Shown piece after piece: positions 16,419 to 25,717 of a stretch of DNA of 64,000 nucleotides. Made by a program: the position numbers and the translations under genes. The stretch is taken from NCBI RefSeq assembly GCF_030704305.1, contig NZ_CP131935.1:3162001-3226000 (forward strand), written 5' to 3'. Source of the stretch: Massilia sp. R2A-15 (GTDB lineage: Bacteria; Pseudomonadota; Gammaproteobacteria; Burkholderiales; Burkholderiaceae_D). The notes beneath the pieces were generated by a model. The model was not told the DNA's origin. It searched no databases and was given only the letters and a program-made list of their open reading frames with translations. The first letter of the stretch is position 1; every line of letters starts with the position of its first letter.

Positions 16419-18233
16419 ATGGCATCGATGATCAACACCAACATTTCCTCGCTCAACGCACAGCGCAACCTGACCACGTCCCAATCGGGTCTGGCCACGT
16501 CGCTGCAGCGTCTGTCGACCGGCCTGCGCATCAACAGCGCCAAGGACGACGCAGCGGGTATGTCGATCGCAAGCCGCATGACCTCGCAGATCAACGGCAT
16601 GAACGTGGCAGCACGTAACGCCAATGACGGCATCTCGCTGGCGCAGACGGCTGAAGGCGGCCTGAACTCGGCAACCGACCTGCTGCAGCGTATGCGTGAC
16701 CTGGCCGTTCAGTCGGCCAACGGCTCGAACTCGGATACCGACCGCGCTTCGATCCAGTCGGAAGTCGGCCAGCTCAAGGACGAAATCGACCGCGTCGCCA
16801 AGTCGACCAGCTTCAACGGCCTGAACCTGCTGGACGGCTCGTTCACCGCGCAAAGCTTCCAGGTCGGCGCCAACGCCGGCTCGAACGACCGCATCCAGAT
16901 CGACAAGATCGCCAACCTGCAGACCACCTCGCTGGGTAGCGGTCTGTCCGGTTCGTCGTCGCTGACCTCGGGCATGACCCAAGGCGCGCTGGCAGCGGGC
17001 GACCTGACCCTGAACGGTACCCAGGTCGGCGCCACGGCCAGCGGTTCGCAGGCCGGCCAATCGGCCAGCAGCGCATACGCAGTCGCGCAGGCAATAAATG
17101 CGGTGGCCGGCCAGTCGGGCGTCACCGCGAAAGCCAATGCCACCGTCGCCACGACCATTGCCACCGATCCTACAAAGGCGGCTGCTCCGGACGGTACTAA
17201 AGCAGCCGCTGTTGCTGCAAATTCGTTCTCGATCAATGGTGTTAACATCGGAGCGATCGCCAAAGGCGCTGTTGCCGACTATGCCAACGGCACCGCCGGC
17301 GGCACTAGCGTTTCGGTCAACCAGGCCGCCAATGTTGTCGAAGCAATCAACAAAGTGAGTTCGCAAACTGGTGTAGCGGCAACTGTCGACGAAGCTGGCA
17401 AGGTTTCGCTTGCCTCGACTAACGGCAAGAGCATCACCATCACGGCGGCCGCTGGTTACGCTTCGCTGACGGACGATACCGGTCTGACCGACACCGCGGG
17501 CACCCCGATTGGCGGTACCGCCCCGAAGTTCTCCACAACCGGATACACTGCCGGCGCAATTTCGATCAACGGCGTTGAACTCGGTGACGTGGCTGGTGCG
17601 ACGACGGATGTCGCCCAGGGCGCCAATACCGCTGCCGCAATCAACAAGATCAGCGGCAAGACCGGCGTCACTGCCACTTCCGACGCGGTCAGCGGCATGA
17701 TCACCCTGAGCGCAGCGGACGGCCGCGACATCAAAATCGACGAAGTAACTGCAGGCGATGCCAAAAAGATCACTGGTATCGACGTAGGCACTACCCACGG
17801 CACGGTGACGCTGAGCAGCTCGAACGTCAACGGTATCGTCGTGGGTGGCAACGCTGACAAGAACGCCGGCCTCGGCGCTTTTGAAGGCATCAAGGGCGCC
17901 GATGCCAAGTCGACCAACACGGTCAGCTCGGTCGACGTATCCACCGCTTCGGGCGCACTGGCTGCGATCTCGACCATCGACTCGGCCCTGTCTTCGGTCA
18001 ACTCGTCGAAAGCTGCACTGGGCGCGTACCAGAACCGCTTCAGCGCCGTGGTCTCGAACCTGCAAGCGACTTCCGAGAACCTGTCCGCTTCGCGCAGCCG
18101 GATCCAGGACGCCGACTTCGCCTCGGAAACGGCCAGCCTGACCCGCGGCCAGATCCTCCAGCAAGCAGGTACCGCGATGCTGGCCCAGGCCAACTCGCTG
18201 CCGAACGGCGTGCTGGCCCTGCTGCGCGGTTAA
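16419..18233 (+). CDS. fliC: Flagellin, long variable centre
   Basis: At 604 residues it is longer than the 270-500 typical of the group. The D0/D1 N-terminus ([14 protein letters not shown]...[16 protein letters not shown]) and C-terminus ([34 protein letters not shown], positions 18090-18200) are conserved and form the filament core. Residues 200-480 make the surface-exposed centre. It contains two related modules ([12 protein letters not shown]... and [12 protein letters not shown]..., each leading to AINK(V/I)S.(Q/K)TGV.AT), the flagellin IN-type motif. Secretion is by the flagellar export gate with FliS as chaperone. GGAG lies 7 bp before the ATG. Confidence 0.96.
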   Translation: MASMINTNISSLNAQRNLTTSQSGLATSLQRLSTGLRINSAKDDAAGMSIASRMTSQINGMNVAARNANDGISLAQTAEGGLNSATDLLQRMRDLAVQSANGSNSDTDRASIQSEVGQLKDEIDRVAKSTSFNGLNLLDGSFTAQSFQVGANAGSNDRIQIDKIANLQTTSLGSGLSGSSSLTSGMTQGALAAGDLTLNGTQVGATASGSQAGQSASSAYAVAQAINAVAGQSGVTAKANATVATTIATDPTKAAAPDGTKAAAVAANSFSINGVNIGAIAKGAVADYANGTAGGTSVSVNQAANVVEAINKVSSQTGVAATVDEAGKVSLASTNGKSITITAAAGYASLTDDTGLTDTAGTPIGGTAPKFSTTGYTAGAISINGVELGDVAGATTDVAQGANTAAAINKISGKTGVTATSDAVSGMITLSAADGRDIKIDEVTAGDAKKITGIDVGTTHGTVTLSSSNVNGIVVGGNADKNAGLGAFEGIKGADAKSTNTVSSVDVSTASGALAAISTIDSALSSVNSSKAALGAYQNRFSAVVSNLQATSENLSASRSRIQDADFASETASLTRGQILQQAGTAMLAQANSLPNGVLALLRG

Positions 18234-18261
18234 TTTCCCGCCCAGCATGACGCAGTAAGCG

Positions 18262-18291
18262 ACCCGGCCGGTAGCAATCGGCCGGGTTCTT
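18262..18291 (+). terminator. Intrinsic terminator of fliC
   Basis: ACCCGGCCG (18262-18270), loop of 8, CGGCCGGGT (18279-18287), then TCTTTT. It separates highly expressed fliC from flaG. Confidence 0.9.
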
Positions 18292-18312
18292 TTGCCTTCC
18301 AGGGAGATATTC

Positions 18313-18687
18313 ATGGAAATCCGCCCGATTCCCGCCAACGCCGCGCAGACGGCAAGCCCGGCGCCGCCCGAGCGCGAGGCGCCCGCCGCCCGCCAAGCCG
18401 CAATCGCCCCCGACACCGCCGTCGCGGTCACGCCCGCCGCCCCAGCCGCGGTGGCCGACGCGGCAGCCGACGCGCTGGCCAAGGCTGTCAGCCACATCAA
18501 CCAGTCCCTGCACCTGTCCAATCAGGGCGTCGAATTTACCGTCGATGCCGACAGCAACCGAACCGTCGTCAAGGTAGTCGACCAGGAAACCAAGCAGGTG
18601 CTGCGCCAGATGCCGACCCAGGAGGCGCTGGACATCGCCAAGGCGCTCGATCGCGCCCAAGGCATGCTGATCAGGCAAGAAGCCTAA
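18313..18687 (+). CDS. flaG: FlaG-family flagellar protein
   Basis: The 124-residue product has a Pro/Ala-rich N-terminal half, then the FlaG core (LSNQGVEFTVDADSNRTVVKVVDQETKQVLRQMP...LDIAKALD). FlaG affects filament length in several bacteria by an unclear mechanism. It lies between fliC and fliD, its standard position, with GGGAG 8 bp before the ATG. Confidence 0.9.
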   Translation: MEIRPIPANAAQTASPAPPEREAPAARQAAIAPDTAVAVTPAAPAAVADAAADALAKAVSHINQSLHLSNQGVEFTVDADSNRTVVKVVDQETKQVLRQMPTQEALDIAKALDRAQGMLIRQEA

Positions 18688-18750
18688 ATATTTGCATCAC
18701 AACAGTTACCGAATCCGAATTGGCTGGTAAAGCGCCCTCTTTAGCGTGAT

Positions 18751-18777
18751 TTGACCCGACAGCGCCCACGGTATATT
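18751..18777 (+). promoter_or_regulatory. Candidate sigma-70-type promoter of fliD
   Basis: TTGACC (18751-18756) and TATATT (18772-18777) with a short 15-bp spacer lie 22 bp before the fliD ATG. Confidence 0.35.
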
Positions 18778-18799
18778 GCTACTTCGTTGGAGAAAATTC

Positions 18800-20215
18800 A
18801 TGGCAACAATCAGTTCTGGTGGCATTGGTTCAGGATTACCGGTCGAAAGCCTGGTAACCCAGCTGATGGCCGTCGAGAAACAACCGCTGAACGCGATCGA
18901 CACCAAGGAAGCCGCTTTCCAGGCCAAGCTGACCGCATTCGGCACGATGAAGAGCGCGCTGGCGACGCTGCAGACGGCCGCGCGCGCGCTGAGCACGCCT
19001 GCCCAGCTGGCGCCGCTCAAGTCCAGCGTGGCCAATCCGACCGTCCTGAACGTCACGGCAGGTCCCGGCGCCACCGCCGCCACCTACAACATCGAAGTCA
19101 AGAGCCTGGCCGATTCGCAGAAGCTGAAAACCAGCGTCGGCTACGCCACCCCGGCCGACGTGGTCGGTACCGGCAACATCACGCTCGACTTCGGCAGCTA
19201 CGACGGCGCCGGCCATTTCACCGCCGATCCGGCCAGGACCACCAAGACCATCACGATCGACGCCGCCCACAACACGCTGTCGGGCATCAAGGACGCAATC
19301 AATGCGTCGAACTCGGGCGTCACCGCCAGCATCATCAACGACGGCACCAGCAACTACCTGGCGCTGAGTTCGACCGCCACCGGCGCGAAGAACGCCATGC
19401 GCATCGTCGCCGACCCGGCGCTTGCCGCGCTCGACTACAGCGGCGCCGACGGCATCAGCAACATGGCCCAGACGGTATCGGCCAAGGACGCCCAGATCGT
19501 CGTCGACACCGTCCCCATCAGCAAGGCCAGCAACACGATCACCGACGCCATCGAAGGCGTCACCCTGAACCTGACCGACACCACCGCCGCCGGCGTGACC
19601 ACCAAGCTGACGCTCTCGCCCGACACCGCCGTGGTGAAGACGGCGGTCGAAACCTTCGTCAAGGCGTACAACGACGCCACCAAGTCGATGGCGGACCTGT
19701 CGGCCTACGATATGGCCACCGGCAAGGGCGCGGTGCTCAACGGCGACAGCACCGTGCGCACCATCCAGACCCAGCTGCGTTCGCTGCTGAGCAGCCCGAT
19801 TCCCGGCGCGCCGGCCGGTTCGGCCAGCCTGCCCGACGTCGGCATCACCACCCAGAAAGACGGCTCGATCGCGATCGACTCGATCAAACTGGGCAAGGCG
19901 CTGGCCGATCCGACCAAGAATTTCGCCGCACTGTTTGCCACCAGCAACGGCCAGCGAGGCTACGGCGCCCAGATGGATGTCACGCTGGGGCGCATCCTGA
20001 GCCCCGTCGGCACGCTGCCGTCGCACACCAACAGCATCAACAGCGCGGTGCGCGACCTGGAAAAGCAGCGCACCGTCATCAACTCGCGACTGGCCGACGT
20101 CGAAAAACGCTACCGCGCCCAGTTCAGCGCGCTCGACAAGGCGATGGCCAGCATGACCACCACCAGTAATTTCTTGACGCAACAGCTTGCCAGCCTGGCC
20201 AAATCGACCGGCTGA
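18800..20215 (+). CDS. fliD: Flagellar filament cap protein FliD (HAP2)
   Basis: The 471-residue protein begins with the conserved ISSGGIGSGLPVESLVTQLMAVE. It has FliD_N up to about 100 and FliD_C at about 230-460, with a C-terminal coiled-coil segment (ISAVRDLEKQRTVINSRLADVEKRYRAQF, read in part at 20040-20130). It forms the cap that folds flagellin at the filament tip. A flagellin IN-like module (DAAHNTLSGIKDAINASNSGVTAS) lies at about residue 155-180. fliS follows after 21 bp with GGAAAC ahead of it. Confidence 0.95.
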   Translation: MATISSGGIGSGLPVESLVTQLMAVEKQPLNAIDTKEAAFQAKLTAFGTMKSALATLQTAARALSTPAQLAPLKSSVANPTVLNVTAGPGATAATYNIEVKSLADSQKLKTSVGYATPADVVGTGNITLDFGSYDGAGHFTADPARTTKTITIDAAHNTLSGIKDAINASNSGVTASIINDGTSNYLALSSTATGAKNAMRIVADPALAALDYSGADGISNMAQTVSAKDAQIVVDTVPISKASNTITDAIEGVTLNLTDTTAAGVTTKLTLSPDTAVVKTAVETFVKAYNDATKSMADLSAYDMATGKGAVLNGDSTVRTIQTQLRSLLSSPIPGAPAGSASLPDVGITTQKDGSIAIDSIKLGKALADPTKNFAALFATSNGQRGYGAQMDVTLGRILSPVGTLPSHTNSINSAVRDLEKQRTVINSRLADVEKRYRAQFSALDKAMASMTTTSNFLTQQLASLAKSTG

Positions 20216-20236
20216 TATTAAATAAAGGAAACCGAC

Positions 20237-20728
20237 ATGTTTGGATCGCAGCGTAGCGGGGCCAATGCCTACGCCAAAGTGGGCGTGGAAACGGGCGTGC
20301 TGTCCGCCAGCCCGCACAAGCTGATCGCCATGCTGTTCGACGGCGCGCTGGTGGCGCTGTCGACCGCGCTGGTGCAGATGAAGGCGGGCAATATCGCCGC
20401 CAAGGGCCAGGCCATTTCGAAGGCGATCACGATCATCGACGAAGGCCTGCGCGCCAGCCTCGACAAGTCGGCCGGCGGCGGCATCGCCGTCAGCCTCGAC
20501 GCGCTGTACGAGTACATGGGCGGGCGCCTGCTGACGGCCAACCTGAACAACCAGCCCGAGCTGATCGAGGAAGTCCAGCGCCTGCTGGGCGAACTGAAGC
20601 AGGCCTGGGACCAGATCGCCCCCGGCGCCGGCGCGCCCGCCCAGGCCGCCATGGCCCTGCCGCCATCGGCCGCGCTCGCCGGCTATGGCGCCGGGGCGCC
20701 GCGGGCCGCGAACATGATCAAGGCATGA
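20237..20728 (+). CDS. fliS: Flagellin export chaperone FliS
   Basis: The protein is 163 residues, somewhat long for FliS because of an Ala/Pro-rich tail after residue 140. The core helices SPHKLIAMLFDGALVALSTA, KGQAISKAITIIDEGLRASLD and MGGRLLTANLNN match the family. FliS binds the flagellin C-terminus, prevents early polymerisation and delivers it to the export gate. It overlaps the first possible start of fliT. Confidence 0.94.
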   Translation: MFGSQRSGANAYAKVGVETGVLSASPHKLIAMLFDGALVALSTALVQMKAGNIAAKGQAISKAITIIDEGLRASLDKSAGGGIAVSLDALYEYMGGRLLTANLNNQPELIEEVQRLLGELKQAWDQIAPGAGAPAQAAMALPPSAALAGYGAGAPRAANMIKA

Positions 20729-20736
20729 GGTGGAGC

Positions 20737-21063
20737 ATGATGACTAGTCAACAAGTTTTGTCGGTGTACGAAACGCTGGTCGGCCTGACCGGCGAAATGG
20801 TGGCGGCCGCCAGCGCCAGCGACTGGGACCAGCTCGCCGTGCTCGAAAGCCGCTGCGCCGCCCACGTCCAGGCGCTCAAGGAGAACGCGGCGCCGGTGCT
20901 GACCGGTGAAAACCGCGCCCGCAAGGTGCGCATCATCCAGAAAATGCTCGATGACGACCGCAAGATCCGCGACCTGACGATGCCTTGGATGGCCCAGCTG
21001 TCCTCGCTGATCAGCAACACTCGCTCGCAGGGCCGGCTGGTCAACGCCTACGGCGCGATCTAA
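20737..21063 (+). CDS. fliT: Flagellar protein FliT
   Basis: The product is 108 residues, all helical, with MTSQQVLSVYETLVGLTGEMVAAASASDW at its start (in part) and the FliT pattern LEDDRKIRDLTMPWMAQLS-like near residue 75-92. FliT is the export chaperone of FliD and in enterics also restrains FlhDC. Start choice: the ATG at 20737 (or 20740) follows GAGG and GGAG. The ATG at 20725 would overlap the fliS stop and has no site. Confidence 0.85.
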   Translation: MMTSQQVLSVYETLVGLTGEMVAAASASDWDQLAVLESRCAAHVQALKENAAPVLTGENRARKVRIIQKMLDDDRKIRDLTMPWMAQLSSLISNTRSQGRLVNAYGAI

Positions 21064-21077
21064 CGTGCCCGTGCGCC

Positions 21078-22226
21078 ATGCTGCCCCGGCTTGACGCCAC
21101 CAGCATCGCGCCGGTCTCGCCCGCGCGCGCGATCGCCGCGCTCAAGGGCGTGGCCGATCCGCGCCAGGAACTGTTCGAACGCTCGCTGCAAACCCTGGTC
21201 GGCAAATCGCTGCAAGGCCAGGTGCTCGGCCGGCTGACCGATGGCAGTTTCGTCGTCAGGGTCAACGGCACCCCGGCGCGCATGATGCTGCCGCCCGGCG
21301 CCCAGCCCGGCGCCGAAGTGCCGCTCACCCTGGTTGCGCTGTCTCCCCGTCCCACCTTCCAGGTCGGCGCCTTCCCCGGCGGATCGGCCGCCGCGACGCT
21401 GTCCGAAGCGCTGGCCACCGCGCTGCCCGAGGGCGCGCCGGCCGGAGCCCACGCCGCCGCGCCACAGCGCGCGTTGGCCCAGGCCGCCCTGCGCGCGAAT
21501 GTGGCCAATGCGGCCATGCTGCCGGCCGAACACCTGCCCACGCTCGAATCCGACACACCGCATGCCACGCTGAGCGAGGCCGCGAAAGTCATCACCGGCG
21601 TGCTGGCCACCGCGCTCAAGGCGCCCAATCCGCCCACCGCGGTCATTGCGCCGGCGCCGCTGCTGGACCGGCCCGCCCCCGAAGCGGCGAAGCTGGCCGG
21701 CGCACTGAAGCACGCCATCGACAGCAGCGGCCTGTTCTACGAATCGCACCTGCGCGAATGGTCCGAGGGCGCGCGTCCGCTGGCCGACCTGGCGCGCGAA
21801 CCGCAGATGCAGAAAGTTCTCGATGGCGGCGCCGCCAAGCCGGGCGCCGCCCTCACCGATCCCGCCACCGCCCAGTTCATCAACCTGCAGCTGGCCAGCC
21901 ACGAACAGCAGCGCGTGGCCTGGCATGGCGAACTGTGGCCGGGCCAGCCGCTGCAGTGGGAAGTGAGCCGCGACGCGCCCGAGCGGCGTCCCGGCGGCGC
22001 CGATCCCGAACCGGCCTGGCGCAGCACGGTGCGCTTCCGCTTTCCGCTGCTCGGCGAGATCGGCGCCAGCGTGGTCATGGCCGGCGGCGAACTGCACGTC
22101 CAGGTCCAGGCCGGCACTGCCGACATCGAGCGCCTGCTGCAGGCGCATGCCGGGAAGCTGGCCAATGCGCTCGACGCGGCCGGCTCGCCGCTGTCGTCGC
22201 TCAACATCCGCGCCGCCCGTGACTGA
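21078..22226 (+). CDS. FliK-like hook-length control protein, second copy
   Basis: The 382-residue protein has an early segment (GQVLGRLTDGSFVVRVNGTPARMMLPPGAQPGAEVPLTL, read at 21220-21330) that resembles the first domain of FliK-like proteins encoded next to FlhB-like genes. Its C-terminal Flg_hook domain (about 270-375) has WHGELWPGQPLQWEVSRDAP and LQVQAGTADIERLL-like text. The canonical fliK is at 41109, so this is a second, diverged member. It overlaps the FlhB-like gene by 8 bp. The pairing repeats the FliK/FlhB partnership of the export switch, but the role of such extra pairs is not settled. Confidence 0.82.
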   Translation: MLPRLDATSIAPVSPARAIAALKGVADPRQELFERSLQTLVGKSLQGQVLGRLTDGSFVVRVNGTPARMMLPPGAQPGAEVPLTLVALSPRPTFQVGAFPGGSAAATLSEALATALPEGAPAGAHAAAPQRALAQAALRANVANAAMLPAEHLPTLESDTPHATLSEAAKVITGVLATALKAPNPPTAVIAPAPLLDRPAPEAAKLAGALKHAIDSSGLFYESHLREWSEGARPLADLAREPQMQKVLDGGAAKPGAALTDPATAQFINLQLASHEQQRVAWHGELWPGQPLQWEVSRDAPERRPGGADPEPAWRSTVRFRFPLLGEIGASVVMAGGELHVQVQAGTADIERLLQAHAGKLANALDAAGSPLSSLNIRAARD

Positions 22227-22575
22227 CGCCGCCAACCGCAAGCAGAGCGCGGTCGCGCTGGCCTACCAGGAAGGCGACGGCGCCCCCAAGGTGGTGGCCA
22301 AGGGCAACGGCATGGTCGCCGCGCAGATTATCGATCGCGCCCGCGAGGCCGGCGTGTTCGTCCACGAATCGAAGGAACTGGTGGCGCTGCTGATGGACAT
22401 CGACCTCGACCGGCAGATTCCGCCGGCCCTCTATCGGGCGATTGCGGAACTGCTGGCGTGGCTATATCATGTTGAATCCGCGCAAGTAAATGGCGATCCC
22501 GCGCCGCCGCCACCGGACGCACGCCGACTCATCGAATCATCAGAAAATTTGGCCAGGACAGATGCAAGCACCTAA
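22219..22575 (+). CDS. FlhB C-terminal-domain-like protein (FlhX type)
   Basis: From GTG 22219, 118 residues. It resembles only the cytoplasmic C-terminal domain of FlhB: AVALAYQEGDGAPKVVAKG, then AAQIIDRAREAGVFVHESKELVALLMDIDLDRQIP. The autocleavage motif NPTH of FlhB is replaced by GDGAP, so cleavage is not expected. Related free domains (FlhX) can substitute for part of FlhB in some bacteria. It is translated with the FliK-like gene (8-bp overlap), and its 3' end overlaps the PilZ gene by 14 bp. Confidence 0.85.
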   Translation: MTDAANRKQSAVALAYQEGDGAPKVVAKGNGMVAAQIIDRAREAGVFVHESKELVALLMDIDLDRQIPPALYRAIAELLAWLYHVESAQVNGDPAPPPPDARRLIESSENLARTDAST

Positions 22576-23320
22576 CGATTTGGCTTTGGAAAACTGGCAC
22601 GATTTTGAAATCGGCTCGCGCCGGGAAATCATCGCGCTGCTGCGCAATATCCGCGACAAGAACCAGCTGATCCGCATGCTGATCCAGGGCGACTCGGACG
22701 TGTGCGTCACCTCGATCCTCGACGTCGATCCGGACACCGATTCGGTCATCCTCGACCGCTCCATCAACCGCGAGCAGAACGAGCGCATCGTGCGCGCCCA
22801 GCGGGTCTCCTTCGAAACCTCGCTCGACAAGATTCGCATCCTGTTCGCCAGCGACGACATTTCGGAGACCAGCTTCCAGAACGGCGCGGCGCTGAAGATG
22901 GCGCTGCCCTCGACCATGATCCGCCTGCAGCGGCGCGAGTTCTACCGCATGGCCACGCCGGTCAGCAACCCGGTGCGCGCGGTGGTCCCGATGCCCGAGG
23001 AAATGGGTGGCGGCACGGCGATTTTTCCCTTGTCGGACATCAGCTGCGGCGGCATTGCTATCCTGGACAACAAACTGGTGCTGGGCAATACCATCGGCGC
23101 CAACTACGAGAACGTCCGCGTCGACCTGCCCGAGATCGGCACCGTCACCACCACGCTGCAGGTGCGCAACTCGGTCGATCTGACGCTTTTGAACAACAAG
23201 ACCAATCGCCGCCTCGGCTGTTCCTTCGTCAACATTTCGCGCGCCAATTTGGCAATGGTGCAGCGCTACATCACCAAGCTCGAACGCGAGCGCAACGCCC
23301 GCCTCGCCGGCCTGGGCTGA
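22562..23320 (+). CDS. ycgR: YcgR-type flagellar brake, PilZ domain
   Basis: The 252-residue protein has an N-terminal YcgR domain (about 10-115) and a PilZ domain (about 120-245) with both c-di-GMP motifs: RREFYR (RxxxR) near residue 122 and DISCGG (D/NxSxxG) near residue 160. Bound c-di-GMP lets YcgR slow the motor by contacting the stator or rotor. Its location in the filament operon and near a diguanylate cyclase fits that role. It is the last gene of the rightward filament block. Confidence 0.93.
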   Translation: MQAPNDLALENWHDFEIGSRREIIALLRNIRDKNQLIRMLIQGDSDVCVTSILDVDPDTDSVILDRSINREQNERIVRAQRVSFETSLDKIRILFASDDISETSFQNGAALKMALPSTMIRLQRREFYRMATPVSNPVRAVVPMPEEMGGGTAIFPLSDISCGGIAILDNKLVLGNTIGANYENVRVDLPEIGTVTTTLQVRNSVDLTLLNNKTNRRLGCSFVNISRANLAMVQRYITKLERERNARLAGLG

Positions 23321-23355
23321 CCGCGTTGGGGGGTGTAGCAGGGGTTTAGCGACGC

Positions 23356-23375
23356 GACGGGGACGCCCAGTCCCC
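23356..23375. repeat. Second palindrome family, GGGGAC/GTCCCC
   Basis: GGGGAC, GCCCA, GTCCCC preceded by GAC, between convergent ycgR and the FAH gene. Related copies lie at 26417 and 61922. Confidence 0.65.
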
Positions 23376-23401
23376 GGGTTTGTCGGCGCCGCTGAGCTAG
23401 G

Positions 23402-24109
23402 TTACGCTTCCTGCGCCGCGGCACCCACTTCGAAATCGAACTCCGCGACACCATCCACCACGCCACGCACGCGGTCTCCCGGCTGCAGGCTGCCAACACC
23501 TGCGGGCGTGCCCGAAAAGATCAGGTCGCCAGGGGCCAGGGTAACGAAGCGCGAGAGATGGCTGATCACCTCCGCGACCGACCATATCATCTCCTTCAGC
23601 GTCCCGCTCTGCTTGACGACTCCATTGACTTCCAGCGAGATGCGCGCGTCGGCCGGATGACCGATCTCTCCGACCGGGCGCAGCGCGCTGCACGGCGCCG
23701 ACGCGTCGAATCCCTTGGCGAGATCCCAGGGACGGCTCATTTCCTTGGCCACCGCCTGCATGTCGCGCCGCGTCAGGTCCACGCCGACGCCATAGCCCCA
23801 TACCAGCGCCAGCGCGTCTTCCACCGCGACGCCGGCCCCGCCGCCACCGAGCGCGACGACCATTTCGACTTCGTGGTGGAGCTCATTCGTGGCCGGGGGA
23901 TAGGGAATGACGCCTTCCGCGGCGACAACGGCGTCGGCCGGCTTCATGAAGAAGAACGGCGGTTCCCGATCGGGATCCTTGCCCATTTCGCGCGCATGCG
24001 CAGCGTAGTTACGGCCGACGCAGAATACCCGTCGCACAGGAAAGCGCGCGTTGCTGCCTGCAACGGCTACCGACGGCGTCGCCGGCGGCGTGATGACGAA
24101 TTCGGACAT
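23402..24109 (-). CDS. Fumarylacetoacetate hydrolase-family protein
   Basis: The 235-residue protein has the FAH core: FCVGRNYAAHAREMG near residue 30, ELHHEVEMVVALG near 75 with the metal-binding Glu pair, WGYGVGVDLTRRDMQ, and LAPGDLIFSGTPAGVG near 190. Such enzymes hydrolyse or decarboxylate acylpyruvate-type substrates in aromatic breakdown and related routes. The exact substrate cannot be told. It lies 15 bp downstream of the VOC-family gene on the same strand, so the two may act in one small pathway. Confidence 0.92.
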   Translation of the reverse strand: MSEFVITPPATPSVAVAGSNARFPVRRVFCVGRNYAAHAREMGKDPDREPPFFFMKPADAVVAAEGVIPYPPATNELHHEVEMVVALGGGGAGVAVEDALALVWGYGVGVDLTRRDMQAVAKEMSRPWDLAKGFDASAPCSALRPVGEIGHPADARISLEVNGVVKQSGTLKEMIWSVAEVISHLSRFVTLAPGDLIFSGTPAGVGSLQPGDRVRGVVDGVAEFDFEVGAAAQEA

Positions 24110-24124
24110 GGACGCTCCTTGAAG

Positions 24125-24547
24125 TTATTTGGCAAATACCTGGCCCAGGTCGGCGAAGGACTTGAATTCCAGCGCGTTGCCCGAAGGGTCGAGGAAGAAC
24201 ATCGTCGCTTGTTCGCCGGGCTCGCCCTTGAACCGAATATAGGGTTCGATGACGAATTGGATGCCGGCGGCGCGCAGCCGGTTAGCCAGCGCTTCCCATT
24301 CTCCCCGCGGGATGATTGCGCCGAAGTGGCGCGCCGGCACCTGATGCCCGTCGACGGTGCTGGTCGCGACATGCCCGCATTCTTCCGGCGCCAGGTGCGC
24401 CACCAGCTGGTGTCCGTAAAAATTGAAATCGATCCAGTTGGCCGAACTGCGGCCTTCCGCACACCCGATCAAGCCGCCATAGAAACGGCGCGCCGCTTCC
24501 AGGTCGTTCACCGGAAACGCCAGATGAAATAAAGCGGTCGTGGTCAT
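24125..24547 (-). CDS. VOC-family (glyoxalase/dioxygenase fold) protein
   Basis: The 140-residue protein begins [28 protein letters not shown] and contains [20 protein letters not shown] and [31 protein letters not shown] (read at 24150-24240). His near residue 8, His near 50 and Glu in LEFKSF are the likely metal ligands of the vicinal oxygen chelate fold. The gene precedes the FAH-family gene. Substrate unknown. Confidence 0.9.
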   Translation of the reverse strand: MTTTALFHLAFPVNDLEAARRFYGGLIGCAEGRSSANWIDFNFYGHQLVAHLAPEECGHVATSTVDGHQVPARHFGAIIPRGEWEALANRLRAAGIQFVIEPYIRFKGEPGEQATMFFLDPSGNALEFKSFADLGQVFAK

Positions 24548-24737
24548 GGTTGCCTTCTCAGCGAGTTATACATGGGAACAGAATGCCACACAGCGCAATT
24601 TTTCGTAATCTGATGCCAAAGCTTCTGCCAATGGGAACTGTCCGGACCGCGTTCTCGACAGGGCGGACGGCCGTGTTCGGCGGGCTGTACGCAACCGCCC
24701 GATTACAATGGCCCCTCCCCCCAATGATTTCGGAACA

Positions 24738-25649
24738 ATGAACAACCCAAACAAGGCGACCCTGGTTGGACTAGTAGCCATCTTCTTGTGGAGCGCGATT
24801 ATCGGCCTGATCCGTAGCGTGAGCGAATACCTCGGCGCCACGGGCGGCGCAGCCATGATGTACAGCCTGGCTTCAGTGTTCCTGGTGCTGTCCGTGGGCC
24901 TGGGCAGGCTGCGCGATTTTTCCAGGCGCTATCTGGTCTGGGGCAGTGTCCTCTTCGTGACTTACGAGCTGTGCCTGTCCTTGTCGATTGGCTACGCGCA
25001 CAACGCCCGCCAGGCAATCGAAGTAGGCATGGTCAATTACCTGTGGCCCACTTTCACCATCGTCGCAGCCATCCTGTTCAACCGGCAAAAGTCCAATGTG
25101 CTGATCGTACCGGGGTTTGTCCTGTCCCTCGTCGGCATTTGCTGGGTGTTGGCAGGCGAGCGCGGCGTTGATGTGGCGGGCATGCTGGAGAACGTCCGCG
25201 ACAACCCCTTGAGCTACGGACTGGCCTTCGCCGGCGCGCTGATCTGGGCGGCCTATTGCACCGTGACGGCGCGCATCGCGGAAGGCAGGAACGGCATAAC
25301 GCTGTTTTTCATTCTGACCGCGCTGGCGCTGTGGGTGAAATACCTGGCCGGCGGTGGAGGCGCGATGGAGTTCAACTTCCACGCGCTCGTCTATCTGATT
25401 CTGGCCGCGGCGGCGATGGGCTTCGGCTATGCAGCCTGGAACGTCGGTATCTTGCACGGCAACGTCACTGTGCTGGCAGGATTTTCATACTTCATACCCG
25501 TGTTCTCCGCCCTGCTCTCGGTGCTGCTGTTGCGAACGCCGCTGTCACTGAAGTTTTGGCAGGGCGCGGCCATGGTGTGCGGCGGCGCAATCCTGTGCTG
25601 GCTGGCAACGCGCCGGCCTGAGAGCTCTGCCGCGACTGCGCGTGAGTAG
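24738..25649 (+). CDS. YddG-like EamA-family exporter
   Basis: The 303-residue inner-membrane protein has about ten hydrophobic segments arranged as two EamA repeats (about 5-135 and 150-292). The run ATLVGLVAIFLWSAIIGLIRSVSE and the middle GMVNYLWPTFTIVAAI fit the aromatic amino acid exporter YddG and its drug/metabolite-transporter relatives. Exporting aromatic amino acids is the best guess, not proven. It stands alone between the VOC gene (divergent) and nasT. Confidence 0.85.
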   Translation: MNNPNKATLVGLVAIFLWSAIIGLIRSVSEYLGATGGAAMMYSLASVFLVLSVGLGRLRDFSRRYLVWGSVLFVTYELCLSLSIGYAHNARQAIEVGMVNYLWPTFTIVAAILFNRQKSNVLIVPGFVLSLVGICWVLAGERGVDVAGMLENVRDNPLSYGLAFAGALIWAAYCTVTARIAEGRNGITLFFILTALALWVKYLAGGGGAMEFNFHALVYLILAAAAMGFGYAAWNVGILHGNVTVLAGFSYFIPVFSALLSVLLLRTPLSLKFWQGAAMVCGGAILCWLATRRPESSAATARE

Positions 25650-25717
25650 ACGTCGCTTCTGCCCGCCTCCCTATCCCTCTTTCCAAGTCCGGCACGAAAC
25701 TTGCACGCCCAAGAGGC

